Assembly (NCBI RefSeq): GCF_000744835.1
Contig: NZ_JQMS01000001.1
Span: 1,922,001-1,986,000, forward strand
Origin: Flavobacterium sp. 83
Lineage (GTDB): Bacteria > Bacteroidota > Bacteroidia > Flavobacteriales > Flavobacteriaceae
Direction of reading: 5' to 3'
Length of the DNA: 64,000 bases
The notes beneath the pieces were generated by a model. It was not told the origin of the DNA. It did no database searches and saw nothing but the letters and a program-made list of their open reading frames with translations. Shown here one piece after another: positions 1 through 8,808 of this stretch. Both the position numbers and the translations under genes were made by a program. Each line of letters begins with the position of its first letter. Position 1 is the stretch's first letter.

Positions 1-325
1 TTTTGGATTAATCGATTTATTTGATTTTGATCCAAAGAATAATAGGGCAGGAGTTGGAATTGTAATTCAAGGCAGTGAAAACCGCAAACAGAATATTGGT
101 TCAGAAGCATTAGGGCTATTAATTCGGTATGCTTTTCATCATCTCAATCTCCATCAATTATATGCAAATATTGGGACAGAAAATGTAGCAAGTAATGCTC
201 TTTTTACTAAATTTGGTTTCGAAAAGATAGGAGTGAAAAAAGATTGGAATTTAGTGAACGGCATTTATAAAGACGAAGCGATTTTTCAGTTAATTAATCA
301 CACGGGCGCCAGCGAACTGGTGTAA
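1..325 (+). CDS. GNAT family N-acetyltransferase, 3' part only
   Basis: The reading frame is open from base 2 to a TAA at 323-325, about 107 residues, and has no start inside the window, so the N-terminus lies to the left. The translation shows the acetyl-CoA-binding half of a RimJ/RimL-type GNAT: a beta strand ending GVGIVI, then a helix with IGSEALGLLIRYAF, and the late motif NVASNALFTKFGFEKIG that is characteristic of this family. Such enzymes move an acetyl group to an amine of a small molecule or protein; the substrate cannot be read from the fragment. It ends 21 bases before mltG on the same strand, so the two may be cotranscribed. Confidence 0.8.
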   Translation, partial: FGLIDLFDFDPKNNRAGVGIVIQGSENRKQNIGSEALGLLIRYAFHHLNLHQLYANIGTENVASNALFTKFGFEKIGVKKDWNLVNGIYKDEAIFQLINHTGASELV

Positions 326-346
326 CAATTTTAAAAAATAATTATT

Positions 347-1387
347 TTGAACTTAAAGAAAATTATAACAATTATCGCTGTTGTACTAATATCAGTATTA
401 ATAGGTTATGGAATTGTTTTGATGAACCAAATTTTTTCAGCAAATACAAAGTTTGCAGAAAAAGAACTCTACGTGTACATTCCAACAGATTCTAAATACG
501 AAGATGTCGAAAAAATAATTGCTCCTTACATTGAAAATATGGGCCGTTTTGAAATGGTTGCCAGTAAAAGAGATTATCCGGATAATGTAAAACCAGGTCG
601 CTTTTTATTCACCAAAGGAATGAATAGTTATGAATTAGTAAAAACATTACGATTAAATGTACCGGTAAATTTAGCTTTCAATAATCAGGAACGGATAGAA
701 AATTTAGCTGGTCGTGTGGGTTCTCAAATTGAAGCTGACAGTTTGTCTTTGCTGACTACATTTAAAGATTCTGTTTTTTTGAAAGATAATGGCTTTACTG
801 AAGAAAATATTTTAGCGATGTTTATTCCTAATACGTATGAAACGTATTGGAATACTTCAGCTGAAAAGTTCCGAGATAAAATGATTAAAGAGTATAAAAA
901 CTTTTGGAATAAAGAACGTGTAGCCAAAGCTGCAAAACAAGGATTAACTCCAATTGAAGCGACTATTCTGGCTTCTATAGTTCACAAAGAATCTGTGAAA
1001 AAAGACGAAAGACCAAGAATTGCGGGAGTTTATTTAAATCGCTTAAGAGCACAAATGCCACTTCAGGCAGATCCAACAGTTATTTATGCAATAAAAAAGA
1101 AGTCAAATGATTTTGATCAGGTTATCAAAAGAGTTTTTTATAATGACTTAACAATGAGTTCTCCTTACAATACGTATGTAAATATTGGTCTTCCTCCAGG
1201 ACCTATCGCGATGCCTGATATTACTGCATTGGAAGCCGTTTTAAATCCGGAGAAAAATAACTTTATCTATTTCTGTGCGAGTGTGGAACGTTTTGGATAC
1301 CATGAATTTGCCGCAACTTTAGAAGAACACAATAAAAACGCCAAAAAATATTCAGATTGGATAAACAGTCAAGGTGTAAAAAGATAG
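347..1387 (+). CDS. mltG: Endolytic murein transglycosylase MltG
   Basis: Inner-membrane enzyme that cuts nascent peptidoglycan strands and so limits glycan length. Of 346 residues, the first 25 are one membrane anchor (IITIIAVVLISVLIG); the rest is the periplasmic YceG/MltG domain. The catalytic segment LASIVHKES contains Glu215, which lines up with the catalytic glutamate of the E. coli enzyme (Glu218), followed by RIAGVYLNRL and the family signature MPLQADPTVIYA near residue 237. The length is normal for the family. The start is TTG, chosen because it gives the whole anchor and no ATG or GTG lies upstream in frame. The 3' end overlaps the next gene by about 30 bases. Confidence 0.95.
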   Translation: MNLKKIITIIAVVLISVLIGYGIVLMNQIFSANTKFAEKELYVYIPTDSKYEDVEKIIAPYIENMGRFEMVASKRDYPDNVKPGRFLFTKGMNSYELVKTLRLNVPVNLAFNNQERIENLAGRVGSQIEADSLSLLTTFKDSVFLKDNGFTEENILAMFIPNTYETYWNTSAEKFRDKMIKEYKNFWNKERVAKAAKQGLTPIEATILASIVHKESVKKDERPRIAGVYLNRLRAQMPLQADPTVIYAIKKKSNDFDQVIKRVFYNDLTMSSPYNTYVNIGLPPGPIAMPDITALEAVLNPEKNNFIYFCASVERFGYHEFAATLEEHNKNAKKYSDWINSQGVKR

Positions 1388-2307
1388 TTTTAGAATTAAA
1401 AAAACTGCTTTTTTTATGCTTGTTTTTGAATGGATATCAAACTTGTTTTTCACAAAATATGGTTGATACTTTCCTTTCACCATTAGATTCTATAAATAAA
1501 AAAAGACAAAATACGGTTGTAATTTCTGAAGCGGCATTAGCTTCAGGAATTTTGGTTGGATTAAACCAGCTTTGGTATGCTGATTATCCTAAGTCTGATT
1601 TTCATTTTATAAATGATAATTCCGAATGGCTTCAAATGGATAAACTGGGGCATTCTTTTTCTTCGTATCATTTAGGCAGGTTTGGTGCCGAAATGTTGCA
1701 ATGGAGTGGTGCCAGTAAAAAGAACCAATTAATTTATGGTTCAGGTTTAGGATTTGCTTTTTTGACGGCTGTTGAGGTTATGGATGGATATTCATCTGAA
1801 TGGGGTGCTTCATCAGGGGACATAATCGCAAATGCTTCTGGAACGGCTTTATATGTTTCACAAGAATTAATTTGGAAAGAACAACGTATAACTCCCAAAT
1901 TTTCTTTCCATACCACACAATATGCAACTCAAAGACCAGAGGTTTTAGGGAGTTCATTTACGGAACAAATTCTAAAAGATTATAACGGGCAAACTTATTG
2001 GCTTTCGGTCAATTTATATTCTTTTTCCAAAGGCTCTAAAATACCAAAATGGTTGAACCTTGCATTGGGTTATGGAGCCGAAGGAATGATTACCGGAAAT
2101 AGAGAAAATAATGGGCTTTTTTTGACCCAAAATCCGCAAAGATTGCGACAGTTTTACCTCAGTTTTGACGTCGATTTGACTAAGATTAATACCAAATCAC
2201 ACTTTTTAAAGACACTTTTTTCAGTTTTAAATACAGTTAAAATACCGGCTCCAACGATTGAAATGGCGCACTTCAACGATGTTAAATTACACTTTATCTA
2301 TTTTTAG
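1357..2307 (+). CDS. DUF2279-type exported protein
   Basis: About 316 residues. After a short basic start comes a hydrophobic stretch (LLFLCLFLNGYQ) followed by TCFSQ, read here as a signal peptide. The mature part has LDKLGHSFSSY-like and SSGDIIANASG motifs typical of the DUF2279/YfiM family of periplasmic or membrane-associated proteins, whose function is not known. The only plausible start in frame upstream of the signal peptide is TTG at 1357, inside the end of mltG; a TTG further in is also possible. The overlap suggests translational coupling to mltG. Confidence is good that this is a gene and moderate for the family. Confidence 0.75.
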   Translation: MDKQSRCKKIVLELKKLLFLCLFLNGYQTCFSQNMVDTFLSPLDSINKKRQNTVVISEAALASGILVGLNQLWYADYPKSDFHFINDNSEWLQMDKLGHSFSSYHLGRFGAEMLQWSGASKKNQLIYGSGLGFAFLTAVEVMDGYSSEWGASSGDIIANASGTALYVSQELIWKEQRITPKFSFHTTQYATQRPEVLGSSFTEQILKDYNGQTYWLSVNLYSFSKGSKIPKWLNLALGYGAEGMITGNRENNGLFLTQNPQRLRQFYLSFDVDLTKINTKSHFLKTLFSVLNTVKIPAPTIEMAHFNDVKLHFIYF

Positions 2308-2349
2308 TAAACTTTAACTTGTTGATTATCAGTATAATTATTTTTTACG

Positions 2350-2357
2350 TATATTTG
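2350..2357 (+). promoter_or_regulatory. -7 promoter element (TATATTTG)
   Basis: Perfect match to the Bacteroidota -7 consensus TAnnTTTG, 47 bases before the next start codon. A TTG at 2322-2324 is the nearest -33 candidate, but at 25 bases the gap is longer than the usual 17-23. Confidence 0.5.
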
Positions 2358-2404
2358 CACGTAGAAATTTCTTAACGGGACAGCGTTTTGAAGAAAAACA
2401 ATTT

Positions 2405-3046
2405 ATGATAAAGAAATGGTATTTTTATACAGGTTTGACAATTATTATTGCCTTTTTAAGCTCGGGTTTTAAGCCCTTTAATTTAGACACCAACACTTGG
2501 TTTCTAGTTCACGAAGAAGATGGATCACACTACTTATTTCCATCAGAAAAACAAGAAGATTACACCAATTCGAATATCCCTTTTACTGGAAATTTCTTTA
2601 TTGGATTCAAAGAAGCAATCGGATACAGAGAATCTGAAAGTAAATACAAAAAAATTAATTCGCTCGGATATTTAGGTAAATACCAGTTTGGTATTGAAAC
2701 ACTAAAGACAATTGGTATCCACAATCGTTCTGCTTTTTTGAATAGTCCTGAAATGCAAGAAAAAGCTTTTATAGCTCTTTTGGCAAAAAATAAATGGGAA
2801 TTAAAAAGAGAAATCGAAAAATATGAGGGCACAATAATGAACGGAATTCAAATAACGGAATCCGGAATATTAGCTGCTGCGCATCTTGGAGGTGCAGGCT
2901 CTGTAAAAAAATACTTGAGAAATAAAGGTAAAAGATATTTTCGGGATGCATACGGTACTTCAATACGAAGCTACATGAAAGCTTTTGGAGGGTATGATAC
3001 TTCGTTTATTGTTGCAGATAGTAATGCTAATATAAAGAACATATAA
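2405..3046 (+). CDS. Exported lysozyme-like (SLT-type) protein
   Basis: 213 residues with an N-terminal signal or anchor (FYTGLTIIIAFLSS). The core resembles a small lysozyme-fold peptidoglycan hydrolase: IGYRESESKY puts Glu76 where lytic transglycosylases carry their catalytic acid, followed by the GYLGKYQFG segment (around residues 88-96) and late in the protein AAAHLGGAGSVKKYL, which resembles the AxNxG-type end motif of the fold. It probably acts on the cell wall in the periplasm, in line with mltG two genes upstream. I assign the fold from motifs only; the exact family and activity are not established. A strong hairpin follows. Confidence 0.6.
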   Translation: MIKKWYFYTGLTIIIAFLSSGFKPFNLDTNTWFLVHEEDGSHYLFPSEKQEDYTNSNIPFTGNFFIGFKEAIGYRESESKYKKINSLGYLGKYQFGIETLKTIGIHNRSAFLNSPEMQEKAFIALLAKNKWELKREIEKYEGTIMNGIQITESGILAAAHLGGAGSVKKYLRNKGKRYFRDAYGTSIRSYMKAFGGYDTSFIVADSNANIKNI

Positions 3047-3065
3047 ATTTTTCGGAATTAAAATA

Positions 3066-3098
3066 AAGCGGCTGCCAAAAATATTTTGGCAGCCGCTT
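3066..3098. terminator. Bidirectional intrinsic terminator
   Basis: A nearly perfect hairpin with arms AAGCGGCTGCCAAAA and TTTTGGCAGCCGCTT around a 3-base centre. It lies between the convergent genes ending at 3046 and 3119. The sequence following it on the minus strand is T-rich, so it suits the minus-strand gene best, but the symmetrical stem should stop both transcripts. Confidence 0.85.
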
Positions 3099-3118
3099 CG
3101 GTTATGTTCTAAACGAGA

Positions 3119-3652
3119 TTATTTTATTTTTGTAATTTCTCCATCGGGACGAACGATTAATTTCACGATTTCTTTGTCTTTTTTAATTTTGATGTTATAT
3201 TGTTTTTTAACAACATCTCCTTCCTTTTGTGTATAAAGAAATTGATCGTTTACAATGGACCATCCAGGGTAGGTTCTGTAAACAGAATAGATTACTTCAC
3301 TAGGAAGTTTTATGTTTTTGTATTCTTCAACTACACGTACTAATTTGCCTTTGTCATTATAGGTTGCAGTCAAAGTTCCTTTTTTGGTACTCATAACCAA
3401 AAGATATTCTTCAGATCCTTCATAGTCTTTTCCTAAGTCATAGGCAATGAATTTTTCTTCGATTGTTCTAACGCTTTGATCGGGATTATTGTCAGGAAGA
3501 TACACGGAGAAATCTTTTCCTACTCTTTTAATTACAACCGGCGGTAATTCTATAACTTTTATCTTTCCTTGCTCAGCATCTTTTTTCTGATCTTGTGAAT
3601 AAGATGGTAGACATAAACCTAAAAACAACAAAATAATAATTAATGATTTCAT
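3119..3652 (-). CDS. Small exported PepSY-like protein (paralogue of the one at 13.5 kb)
   Basis: 177 residues with a clear signal peptide (SLIIILLFLGLCLPSYSQ, cut before DQKK). The mature protein has ELPPVVIKRVGKDFSVYLP, EEKFIAYDLGKDYEG, GTLTATYNDKGKLVRVVE and VIYSVYRTYPGW. The pattern of a beta hairpin ending in xKG.L followed by a helix and YPGW is like PepSY/BLIP-like periplasmic proteins, which are thought to bind or inhibit other proteins; that is an inference from shape. It is about two thirds identical to the product of 13531-14049. The function is unknown. Confidence 0.8.
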   Translation of the reverse strand: MKSLIIILLFLGLCLPSYSQDQKKDAEQGKIKVIELPPVVIKRVGKDFSVYLPDNNPDQSVRTIEEKFIAYDLGKDYEGSEEYLLVMSTKKGTLTATYNDKGKLVRVVEEYKNIKLPSEVIYSVYRTYPGWSIVNDQFLYTQKEGDVVKKQYNIKIKKDKEIVKLIVRPDGEITKIK

Positions 3653-3988
3653 GATATTTGGTTTTAAATTAATATTAAATAAGTTAAATTTTAATGAACT
3701 ATAAAAATCTGATTCTTATTGTATTATTGTAGCTTTTTGATTTTTAATTAGCTATTTATCAATATATTAAGTATTGTTATTGTTTTGAGGGGTGCTTTAT
3801 ATGTTGTATTATTTTTAGTAAATTTAACATATTTATGAAGTCTTTTAAGTTAATTTTTTCTGTATGCTGTGTTAAAAAAATCACTTTAAAAAGATTTTTT
3901 TTAGTAGGAATAGGTACTTGTAATTTGGATTTAAAAAAGCAAAAAAAAACACCAACCTTTCGATTGATGTTTTATAATTAGAATTTGC
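3653..3988. other. Intergenic region of 336 bases
   Basis: AT-rich spacer between mutB (ending at 3989 on the minus strand) and the exported protein to its left. It holds the mutB terminator (3941-3973) and, near 3653-3700, a 5' leader of the exported protein that resembles the leader of its paralogue. No convincing small gene is seen in it. Confidence 0.5.
3941..3973 (-). terminator. Intrinsic terminator of mutB
   Basis: On the minus strand the stem CATCAATC / GGTTGGTG (with G-T pairs) closes a GAAA tetraloop and is followed by a run of nine T. It begins 16 bases after the mutB stop codon. Confidence 0.8.
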
Positions 3989-6127
3989 TTACTCGAAACT
4001 TTCTATTAAAATTTCTAAAATTTTAATAGCTGCTTCACTAATTTTTGTGCCAGGTCCAAATACGGCAACTGCACCAGCATCGAACAAAAATTGGTAATCT
4101 TGTGCAGGAATTACTCCGCCTACGACCACCATAATATCTTCCCGTCCATATTTTTTAAGTTCAGAAATTACTTGTGGTACAAGCGTTTTGTGACCAGCAG
4201 CAAGAGAAGAAACACCCAGTATATGAACATCATTTTCTACAGCTTGTTTAGCAGCTTCAGCTGGTGTTTGAAAAAGTGGGCCAATATCAACATCAAAACC
4301 TACATCAGCATAACCCGTTGCGACCACTTTTGCACCGCGATCATGCCCGTCTTGTCCCATTTTGGCAATCATTATCCGAGGGCGGCGGCCTTCTTTTTTA
4401 GCAAATTCATCTGCTAGTTGTTTTGCTTTTTCAAAACTTTTGTCGTCTTTTATTTCTTTACTATACACACCGCTAAAGGATTTAATTTGTGCTTTGTATC
4501 TTCCAAAAATTGTTTCCAGTGCATCGCTAATCTCTCCTAATGTAGTTCTGTTTCTGGCGGCTTCAACAGCAATTTCTAATAAATTGCCTTCTCCTGTTTG
4601 AGCACAAAGGATTAATTTTTTTAGAGAGTTTTGTACTTTTTCAGTATCTCGAGTTGCTTTTATTCGGTCTAATTGTTCTAGTTGTTGCTTACGAACCATT
4701 TGATTATCCACGTCCAAAATCTGCAAAGGATCTTCTTTTTCTAATCGATATTGATTAACGCCTACAATAATATCCTGACCGCTGTCAATTCTGGCTTGCT
4801 TTCTGGCTGCCGCTTCCTCTATCCTAAGTTTTGGAATTCCGGATTCAATAGCTTTGGTCATTCCGCCCAGTTCTTCTACTTCTTCAATAAGTTTCCATGC
4901 ATTTTCGGCTATTTCATTCGTTAAACTTTCTACGTAATAACTACCGGCCCATGGATCGACCGTTTTAGTAATTTTAGTTTCTTCTTGTAAATAAAGTTGC
5001 GTATTTCTGGCAATTCTTGCCGAGAAATCTGTAGGTAAAGCTATTGCTTCATCTAATGCATTGGTATGTAAAGATTGCGTTCCTCCAAAAGCGGCGGCTG
5101 CAGCTTCAATACAAGTTCGAGCTACATTGTTGAAAGGATCCTGTTCCGTTAAACTCCAACCTGAAGTTTGACAATGCGTTCGTAAGGCTAATGATTTATC
5201 GTCTTTTGGTTCAAATTGCTTTACCAATTTCGCCCAAATCATTCTTCCGGCGCGCATTTTGGCAATTTCCATGAAGTGATTCATTCCAATCGCCCAAAAA
5301 AATGATAAACGTGGAGCAAATTCATCAATTTTCATTCCGGTCGCCAATCCAGTTCTGATGTATTCCAATCCATCGGCTAGAGTGTAAGCCAATTCAATAT
5401 CTGCAGTAGCTCCTGCTTCTTGCATGTGATATCCAGAAATAGAAATAGAGTTGAATTTCGGCATTTTTTTGCTGGTAAATTCAAAAATATCAGCAATGAT
5501 TTTCATCGAAGGAGTTGGCGGATAAATATAGGTGTTACGCACCATGAACTCTTTCAGAATGTCATTTTGTATTGTTCCTGAAAGGAATTCAGGTTTTACG
5601 CCTTGTTCTTCAGCTGCTACAATATAGAAAGCCATAATAGGTAAAACAGCACCATTCATAGTCATCGAAACGGACATTTCGTCTAGTGGAATTTGGTCAA
5701 ATAATACTTTCATATCTTCCACAGAATCAATTGCAACTCCCGCTTTTCCAACATCGCCTACTACGCGTTCGTGATCAGAATCATATCCTCGATGTGTAGG
5801 TAAATCAAAAGCTATTGAAAGTCCCTTTTGACCTGCAGCAAGATTTCTTCTATAAAAAGCATTGCTCTCTTCTGCAGTCGAAAATCCTGCATATTGACGC
5901 ACTGTCCAAGGTCGGCGCACGTACATCGTAGCGTATGGTCCGCGTAAATTCGGTGCAAAACCAGCTCCAAAATCAAGATGAGAAAGATGCTCGATATCTT
6001 GTTCTGAATACGTTGGTTTTAATTCAATTCCTTCGGCTGTGAGAAATGCTTCAGCCAAAGTATTTTCATTCTCCACTTTCAACGTTGTGCTTTCTAATTT
6101 TATATGTTGTAAATCTTTTCTTTTCAT
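3989..6127 (-). CDS. mutB: Methylmalonyl-CoA mutase, large (catalytic) subunit
   Basis: Adenosylcobalamin-dependent enzyme that interconverts methylmalonyl-CoA and succinyl-CoA in propionate metabolism. 712 residues, the usual length. The N-terminal TIM-barrel substrate domain contains [20 protein letters not shown] near residue 85, and the C-terminal cobalamin domain has the base-on motif DGHDRG, with axial His595, and a late GG..PAQD segment. The small subunit mutA precedes it by 67 bases on the same strand, so the two form an operon downstream of udk and divIC. The GTPase chaperone MeaB is encoded separately at 42.6 kb. A hairpin terminator follows. Confidence 0.97.
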   Translation of the reverse strand: MKRKDLQHIKLESTTLKVENENTLAEAFLTAEGIELKPTYSEQDIEHLSHLDFGAGFAPNLRGPYATMYVRRPWTVRQYAGFSTAEESNAFYRRNLAAGQKGLSIAFDLPTHRGYDSDHERVVGDVGKAGVAIDSVEDMKVLFDQIPLDEMSVSMTMNGAVLPIMAFYIVAAEEQGVKPEFLSGTIQNDILKEFMVRNTYIYPPTPSMKIIADIFEFTSKKMPKFNSISISGYHMQEAGATADIELAYTLADGLEYIRTGLATGMKIDEFAPRLSFFWAIGMNHFMEIAKMRAGRMIWAKLVKQFEPKDDKSLALRTHCQTSGWSLTEQDPFNNVARTCIEAAAAAFGGTQSLHTNALDEAIALPTDFSARIARNTQLYLQEETKITKTVDPWAGSYYVESLTNEIAENAWKLIEEVEELGGMTKAIESGIPKLRIEEAAARKQARIDSGQDIIVGVNQYRLEKEDPLQILDVDNQMVRKQQLEQLDRIKATRDTEKVQNSLKKLILCAQTGEGNLLEIAVEAARNRTTLGEISDALETIFGRYKAQIKSFSGVYSKEIKDDKSFEKAKQLADEFAKKEGRRPRIMIAKMGQDGHDRGAKVVATGYADVGFDVDIGPLFQTPAEAAKQAVENDVHILGVSSLAAGHKTLVPQVISELKKYGREDIMVVVGGVIPAQDYQFLFDAGAVAVFGPGTKISEAAIKILEILIESFE

Positions 6128-6194
6128 TTGTTTAGTACCAAATTACACGAATGCGGATGAATTTTTAATTTTGATTAGTCGAAATTGTTGAATG

Positions 6195-7559
6195 TTATTC
6201 AAGATCCAATCGCTCTTGCTCTATTTTTTCGGCCAGACGTTTTTCGATTATTGGTGTAATCAATGTTTTTCTTGGTTTGACTTTTACAAAAGGAAATAGT
6301 TCTAAATCATGTTTCATCTTATCCTGTTTGTTGGGATGCTTGTTTGTTCCTAATAAAATTTCTTTTCCGCTATCAAATAAAGCTTGTTGTGTATCTGCGC
6401 TTTCCTGAATTTTTCTTTTAATGGTTCCGTCATTAAGTTGTTTCAGAAAACTACCATTAGACTCCATATCCTTGAATAAAGCCAATGCTTTTTCAGCTAA
6501 TTGATTGGTAAGATTTTCTATATAATAACTGCCGTCAGCCGGATTATTGACTTTGTCAAAATAACTTTCGTTTTTGAGAATCAACAATTGATTTCTCGCG
6601 ATTCGGTCTCCAAATTCATTGTCTTTATGATACAATGCATCGTAAGGTAAATTAGCAATGGCATCGGCTCCGCCAATAATTGCACTCATACATTCGGTTG
6701 TGGTACGCAACATATTTACATTATAATCGTATAATGTTTTGTTTCGTTTGGTTGGCGAAACGATGATGTTACAATTCAGGTTGTGATTGTATTCTTTGGC
6801 AATTAAATTAAAAAGTAATCGCAAAGCGCGCAGTTTTGCTATTTCAAAAAAGTAATTTGTCCCAACAGCAACTTCGAAAACGATTGGTTGTTTTATAGAT
6901 TCAATTCGGTTGAAATATTCATTGGCATGTCCTAAACTATAGGCAATTTGCTGTACCATGTTGGCACCTGCATTTTGATATAAAGCAGTATTAATACTTA
7001 TTAAAGATACAGATGTCGTTGCTGCCGAAAGTAAATTTAGCGTTTCAAAATTACTTTTTTCTGTGGTTACAAACCAGTTTCCATCTTTGGCTAATTGCCC
7101 AATTGGGTCCAGATTACAGAAAATTTGCACATTGTTTTTCTTGGCAAATGCATCAATTTTCTTAACGAAATCGATTGAGATAAAATTCAAATAAAAGTAT
7201 ACAGTAATTTTTTCTAAAGGTAGTTTCTCTAATAGTTTTGTGATGTCAATCGATTCATTTTCTATTGTAAAACGAAGGCTGTCTGCACCACGTTTTAAAG
7301 AATCTAATGCTCTCTCGATTGATTTATCAAAATCATAGACAAATATGTTTTGACAAATTTTAAATTGAGTTGCTTTTGTAATAACTGGAAAAGCTTTCTT
7401 GAATTCATCTTTGTGGTAAAATGGTTTTACCTGAATGTCTTCGGGGGAGTTCCAAACTAAGGTTTCATTATAATCAGCTCCATTGAGTTCAAATTGAATT
7501 TTTTGTTTCCATTGTTTGGAAGAAATGGGATTGAAATCATCGAAAAGGTTTGTAGCCAT
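6195..7559 (-). CDS. mutA: Methylmalonyl-CoA mutase, small subunit (short form)
   Basis: 454 residues, homologous to the barrel domain of MutB: NPADGSYYIENLTNQLAEKA near residue 330 corresponds to the [13 protein letters not shown] of the large subunit. It ends soon after, at KIEQERLDLE, so the degenerate C-terminal cobalamin-like domain present in classical MutA (over 600 residues) is missing. The small subunit is thought to be structural and does not bind cobalamin, so the loss may be harmless; I believe short MutA is usual in flavobacteria. It sits between divIC (50 bases upstream) and mutB. Confidence 0.93.
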   Translation of the reverse strand: MATNLFDDFNPISSKQWKQKIQFELNGADYNETLVWNSPEDIQVKPFYHKDEFKKAFPVITKATQFKICQNIFVYDFDKSIERALDSLKRGADSLRFTIENESIDITKLLEKLPLEKITVYFYLNFISIDFVKKIDAFAKKNNVQIFCNLDPIGQLAKDGNWFVTTEKSNFETLNLLSAATTSVSLISINTALYQNAGANMVQQIAYSLGHANEYFNRIESIKQPIVFEVAVGTNYFFEIAKLRALRLLFNLIAKEYNHNLNCNIIVSPTKRNKTLYDYNVNMLRTTTECMSAIIGGADAIANLPYDALYHKDNEFGDRIARNQLLILKNESYFDKVNNPADGSYYIENLTNQLAEKALALFKDMESNGSFLKQLNDGTIKRKIQESADTQQALFDSGKEILLGTNKHPNKQDKMKHDLELFPFVKVKPRKTLITPIIEKRLAEKIEQERLDLE

Positions 7560-7609
7560 TTTGTTTGTTGATTATTTTATGGTTTTGAATAATTAAAATC
7601 TTTAATTAT

Positions 7610-7933
7610 TTATTTTTTTTCAATCGTATCGCCTTCGAATTCAATGATATAAATATCTTCACTATCTTTTTTCATATAGTATTTTTCGCGGGCGTATTTT
7701 TCTATTTGTTCCGAATTCTTTAGTTCTTTGATATTCTCTTGGTCTTTTTTTATTTCGTCTTGGTAATACTTTTTATTGTCTTCCAGTTCTTCAATTTGCT
7801 TGTCCAAAAATCGGTGGTCGAAATAGGAGTAGTTATCCAGAAATATCATCCAAGTAGCAAAAAACAACAAGACCCAAACGTATTTGTTACTCAAAAATTT
7901 AAACCAAGATTTGTTTTTATATGGATTTTTCAT
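7610..7933 (-). CDS. FtsB/DivIC-type septum formation initiator
   Basis: 107 residues with the layout of DivIC/FtsB: a short cytoplasmic start, one membrane helix (YVWVLLFFATWMIFLD, about residues 18-33), then a charged coiled coil (QIEELEDNKKYYQDEIKKDQ) and a C-terminal EKYAREKYYMKKDSEDIY segment matching the conserved end of the family. These proteins join FtsL and FtsQ in the division complex in the inner membrane. It lies downstream of udk, with a copy of the structured intergenic repeat ending 11 bases before its start, and upstream of mutA. Confidence 0.9.
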   Translation of the reverse strand: MKNPYKNKSWFKFLSNKYVWVLLFFATWMIFLDNYSYFDHRFLDKQIEELEDNKKYYQDEIKKDQENIKELKNSEQIEKYAREKYYMKKDSEDIYIIEFEGDTIEKK

Positions 7934-7944
7934 TTTTGTTTTTT

Positions 7945-8026
7945 TAGCCCCGATTATAGTGAAAATCCTTTTTATTTTTTTTTGACAAAAATAAAAAGAT
8001 TGTAACGGAAAGCGGGAAATAGCTCC
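7945..8026 (-). repeat. Structured intergenic repeat, family 1 (copy D)
   Basis: On the minus strand it begins GGAGCTATTTCCCGC and ends in CGGGGCTA. Between lies a hairpin with arms CTTTTTATTTTT and AAAAATAAAAAG, followed by GGATTTTCACTATAATC. It lies between udk and divIC, and its 3' end is 11 bases before the divIC start codon. Other copies are at 23044, 29229, 37012 and 47247. Confidence 0.9.
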
Positions 8027-8047
8027 TAATAATTAATTTAAACTAAA

Positions 8048-8656
8048 TTATAGTATTTTTTGATTTATTACCGCCCGGACTACGTCAATGGCTACGGTAT
8101 TGTATTTGTCATTTGGTATAATGATGTCCGCAAATGCTTTTGTAGGCTCTATAAACTGCTCATGCATTGGTTTTAATGTTGTTTGGTATCGATTGATCAC
8201 TTCGTGCATATCGCGACCACGTTCTGCAATATCGCGTCTCATACGACGGATTAATCGTTCGTCAGAATCAGCATGAACATATATTTTTACATCAAATAAA
8301 TCTCTTAATTCTGGATTTGCCAAAATTAAAATACCTTCCACAATCATCACTTTTCTGGGATGTGTAAAAACGGTATCGTCAGTTCTGTTGTGCGTTACAA
8401 AGGAATAAACGGGTTGATTGATATTATTTCCTGCTTTTAATTCTTTAAGATGGGTGACTAATAATTCAAAATCAATAGCCCGCGGATGGTCAAAATTAAT
8501 GAGTGCTCTTTCGTCAAATGAAAGTCCGTGGTTTTCTTTGTAATAGGAATCTTGCGAAATGATACCTACTTCTGTTTCTGGTAATTCATTCATAATCTGA
8601 TGAACTACGGTTGTTTTACCGCTTCCCGTTCCTCCTGCAATTCCTATAATGAGCAT
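8048..8656 (-). CDS. udk: Uridine kinase
   Basis: Phosphorylates uridine and cytidine in pyrimidine salvage. 202 residues, the usual length. The P-loop GIAGGTGSGKTT is at residues 5-16, followed by SQDSYYK, the FDHPRAIDF segment and a MIVEGIL strand typical of the family, and a lid with RRMRRDIAERGRD near residue 135. The start ATG opens directly on the P-loop strand, which leaves no room for another start. It is the first gene of a minus-strand run udk-divIC-mutA-mutB. Confidence 0.97.
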   Translation of the reverse strand: MLIIGIAGGTGSGKTTVVHQIMNELPETEVGIISQDSYYKENHGLSFDERALINFDHPRAIDFELLVTHLKELKAGNNINQPVYSFVTHNRTDDTVFTHPRKVMIVEGILILANPELRDLFDVKIYVHADSDERLIRRMRRDIAERGRDMHEVINRYQTTLKPMHEQFIEPTKAFADIIIPNDKYNTVAIDVVRAVINQKIL

Positions 8657-8683
8657 AAAAGATATGTTGTTTATTTATCAAAG

Positions 8684-8691
8684 CAAAAATA
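8684..8691 (-). promoter_or_regulatory. -7 promoter element of udk (TATTTTTG)
   Basis: Perfect TAnnTTTG on the minus strand, 27 bases before the udk start codon. No good -33 element is visible at the usual distance. Confidence 0.45.
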
Positions 8692-8808
8692 GGAATTTAA
8701 TTGCGATGGTTTTTGTTTTTTGAGGAAATGTTGCTAATTTAATATATTTATGGGGTGTTATTAATTAGCAATTTTTTCTATCTTTAGTTTTCTAAAAACA
8801 GAAGCATT

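Noticed and set aside
4091..4417. Plus-strand open frames opposite mutB and elsewhere (for example 4362-4601, 53214-53405, 42835-43131)
   Set aside because: They are antisense to strongly conserved genes, have no recognisable domains, and mirror the codon pattern of the real genes.
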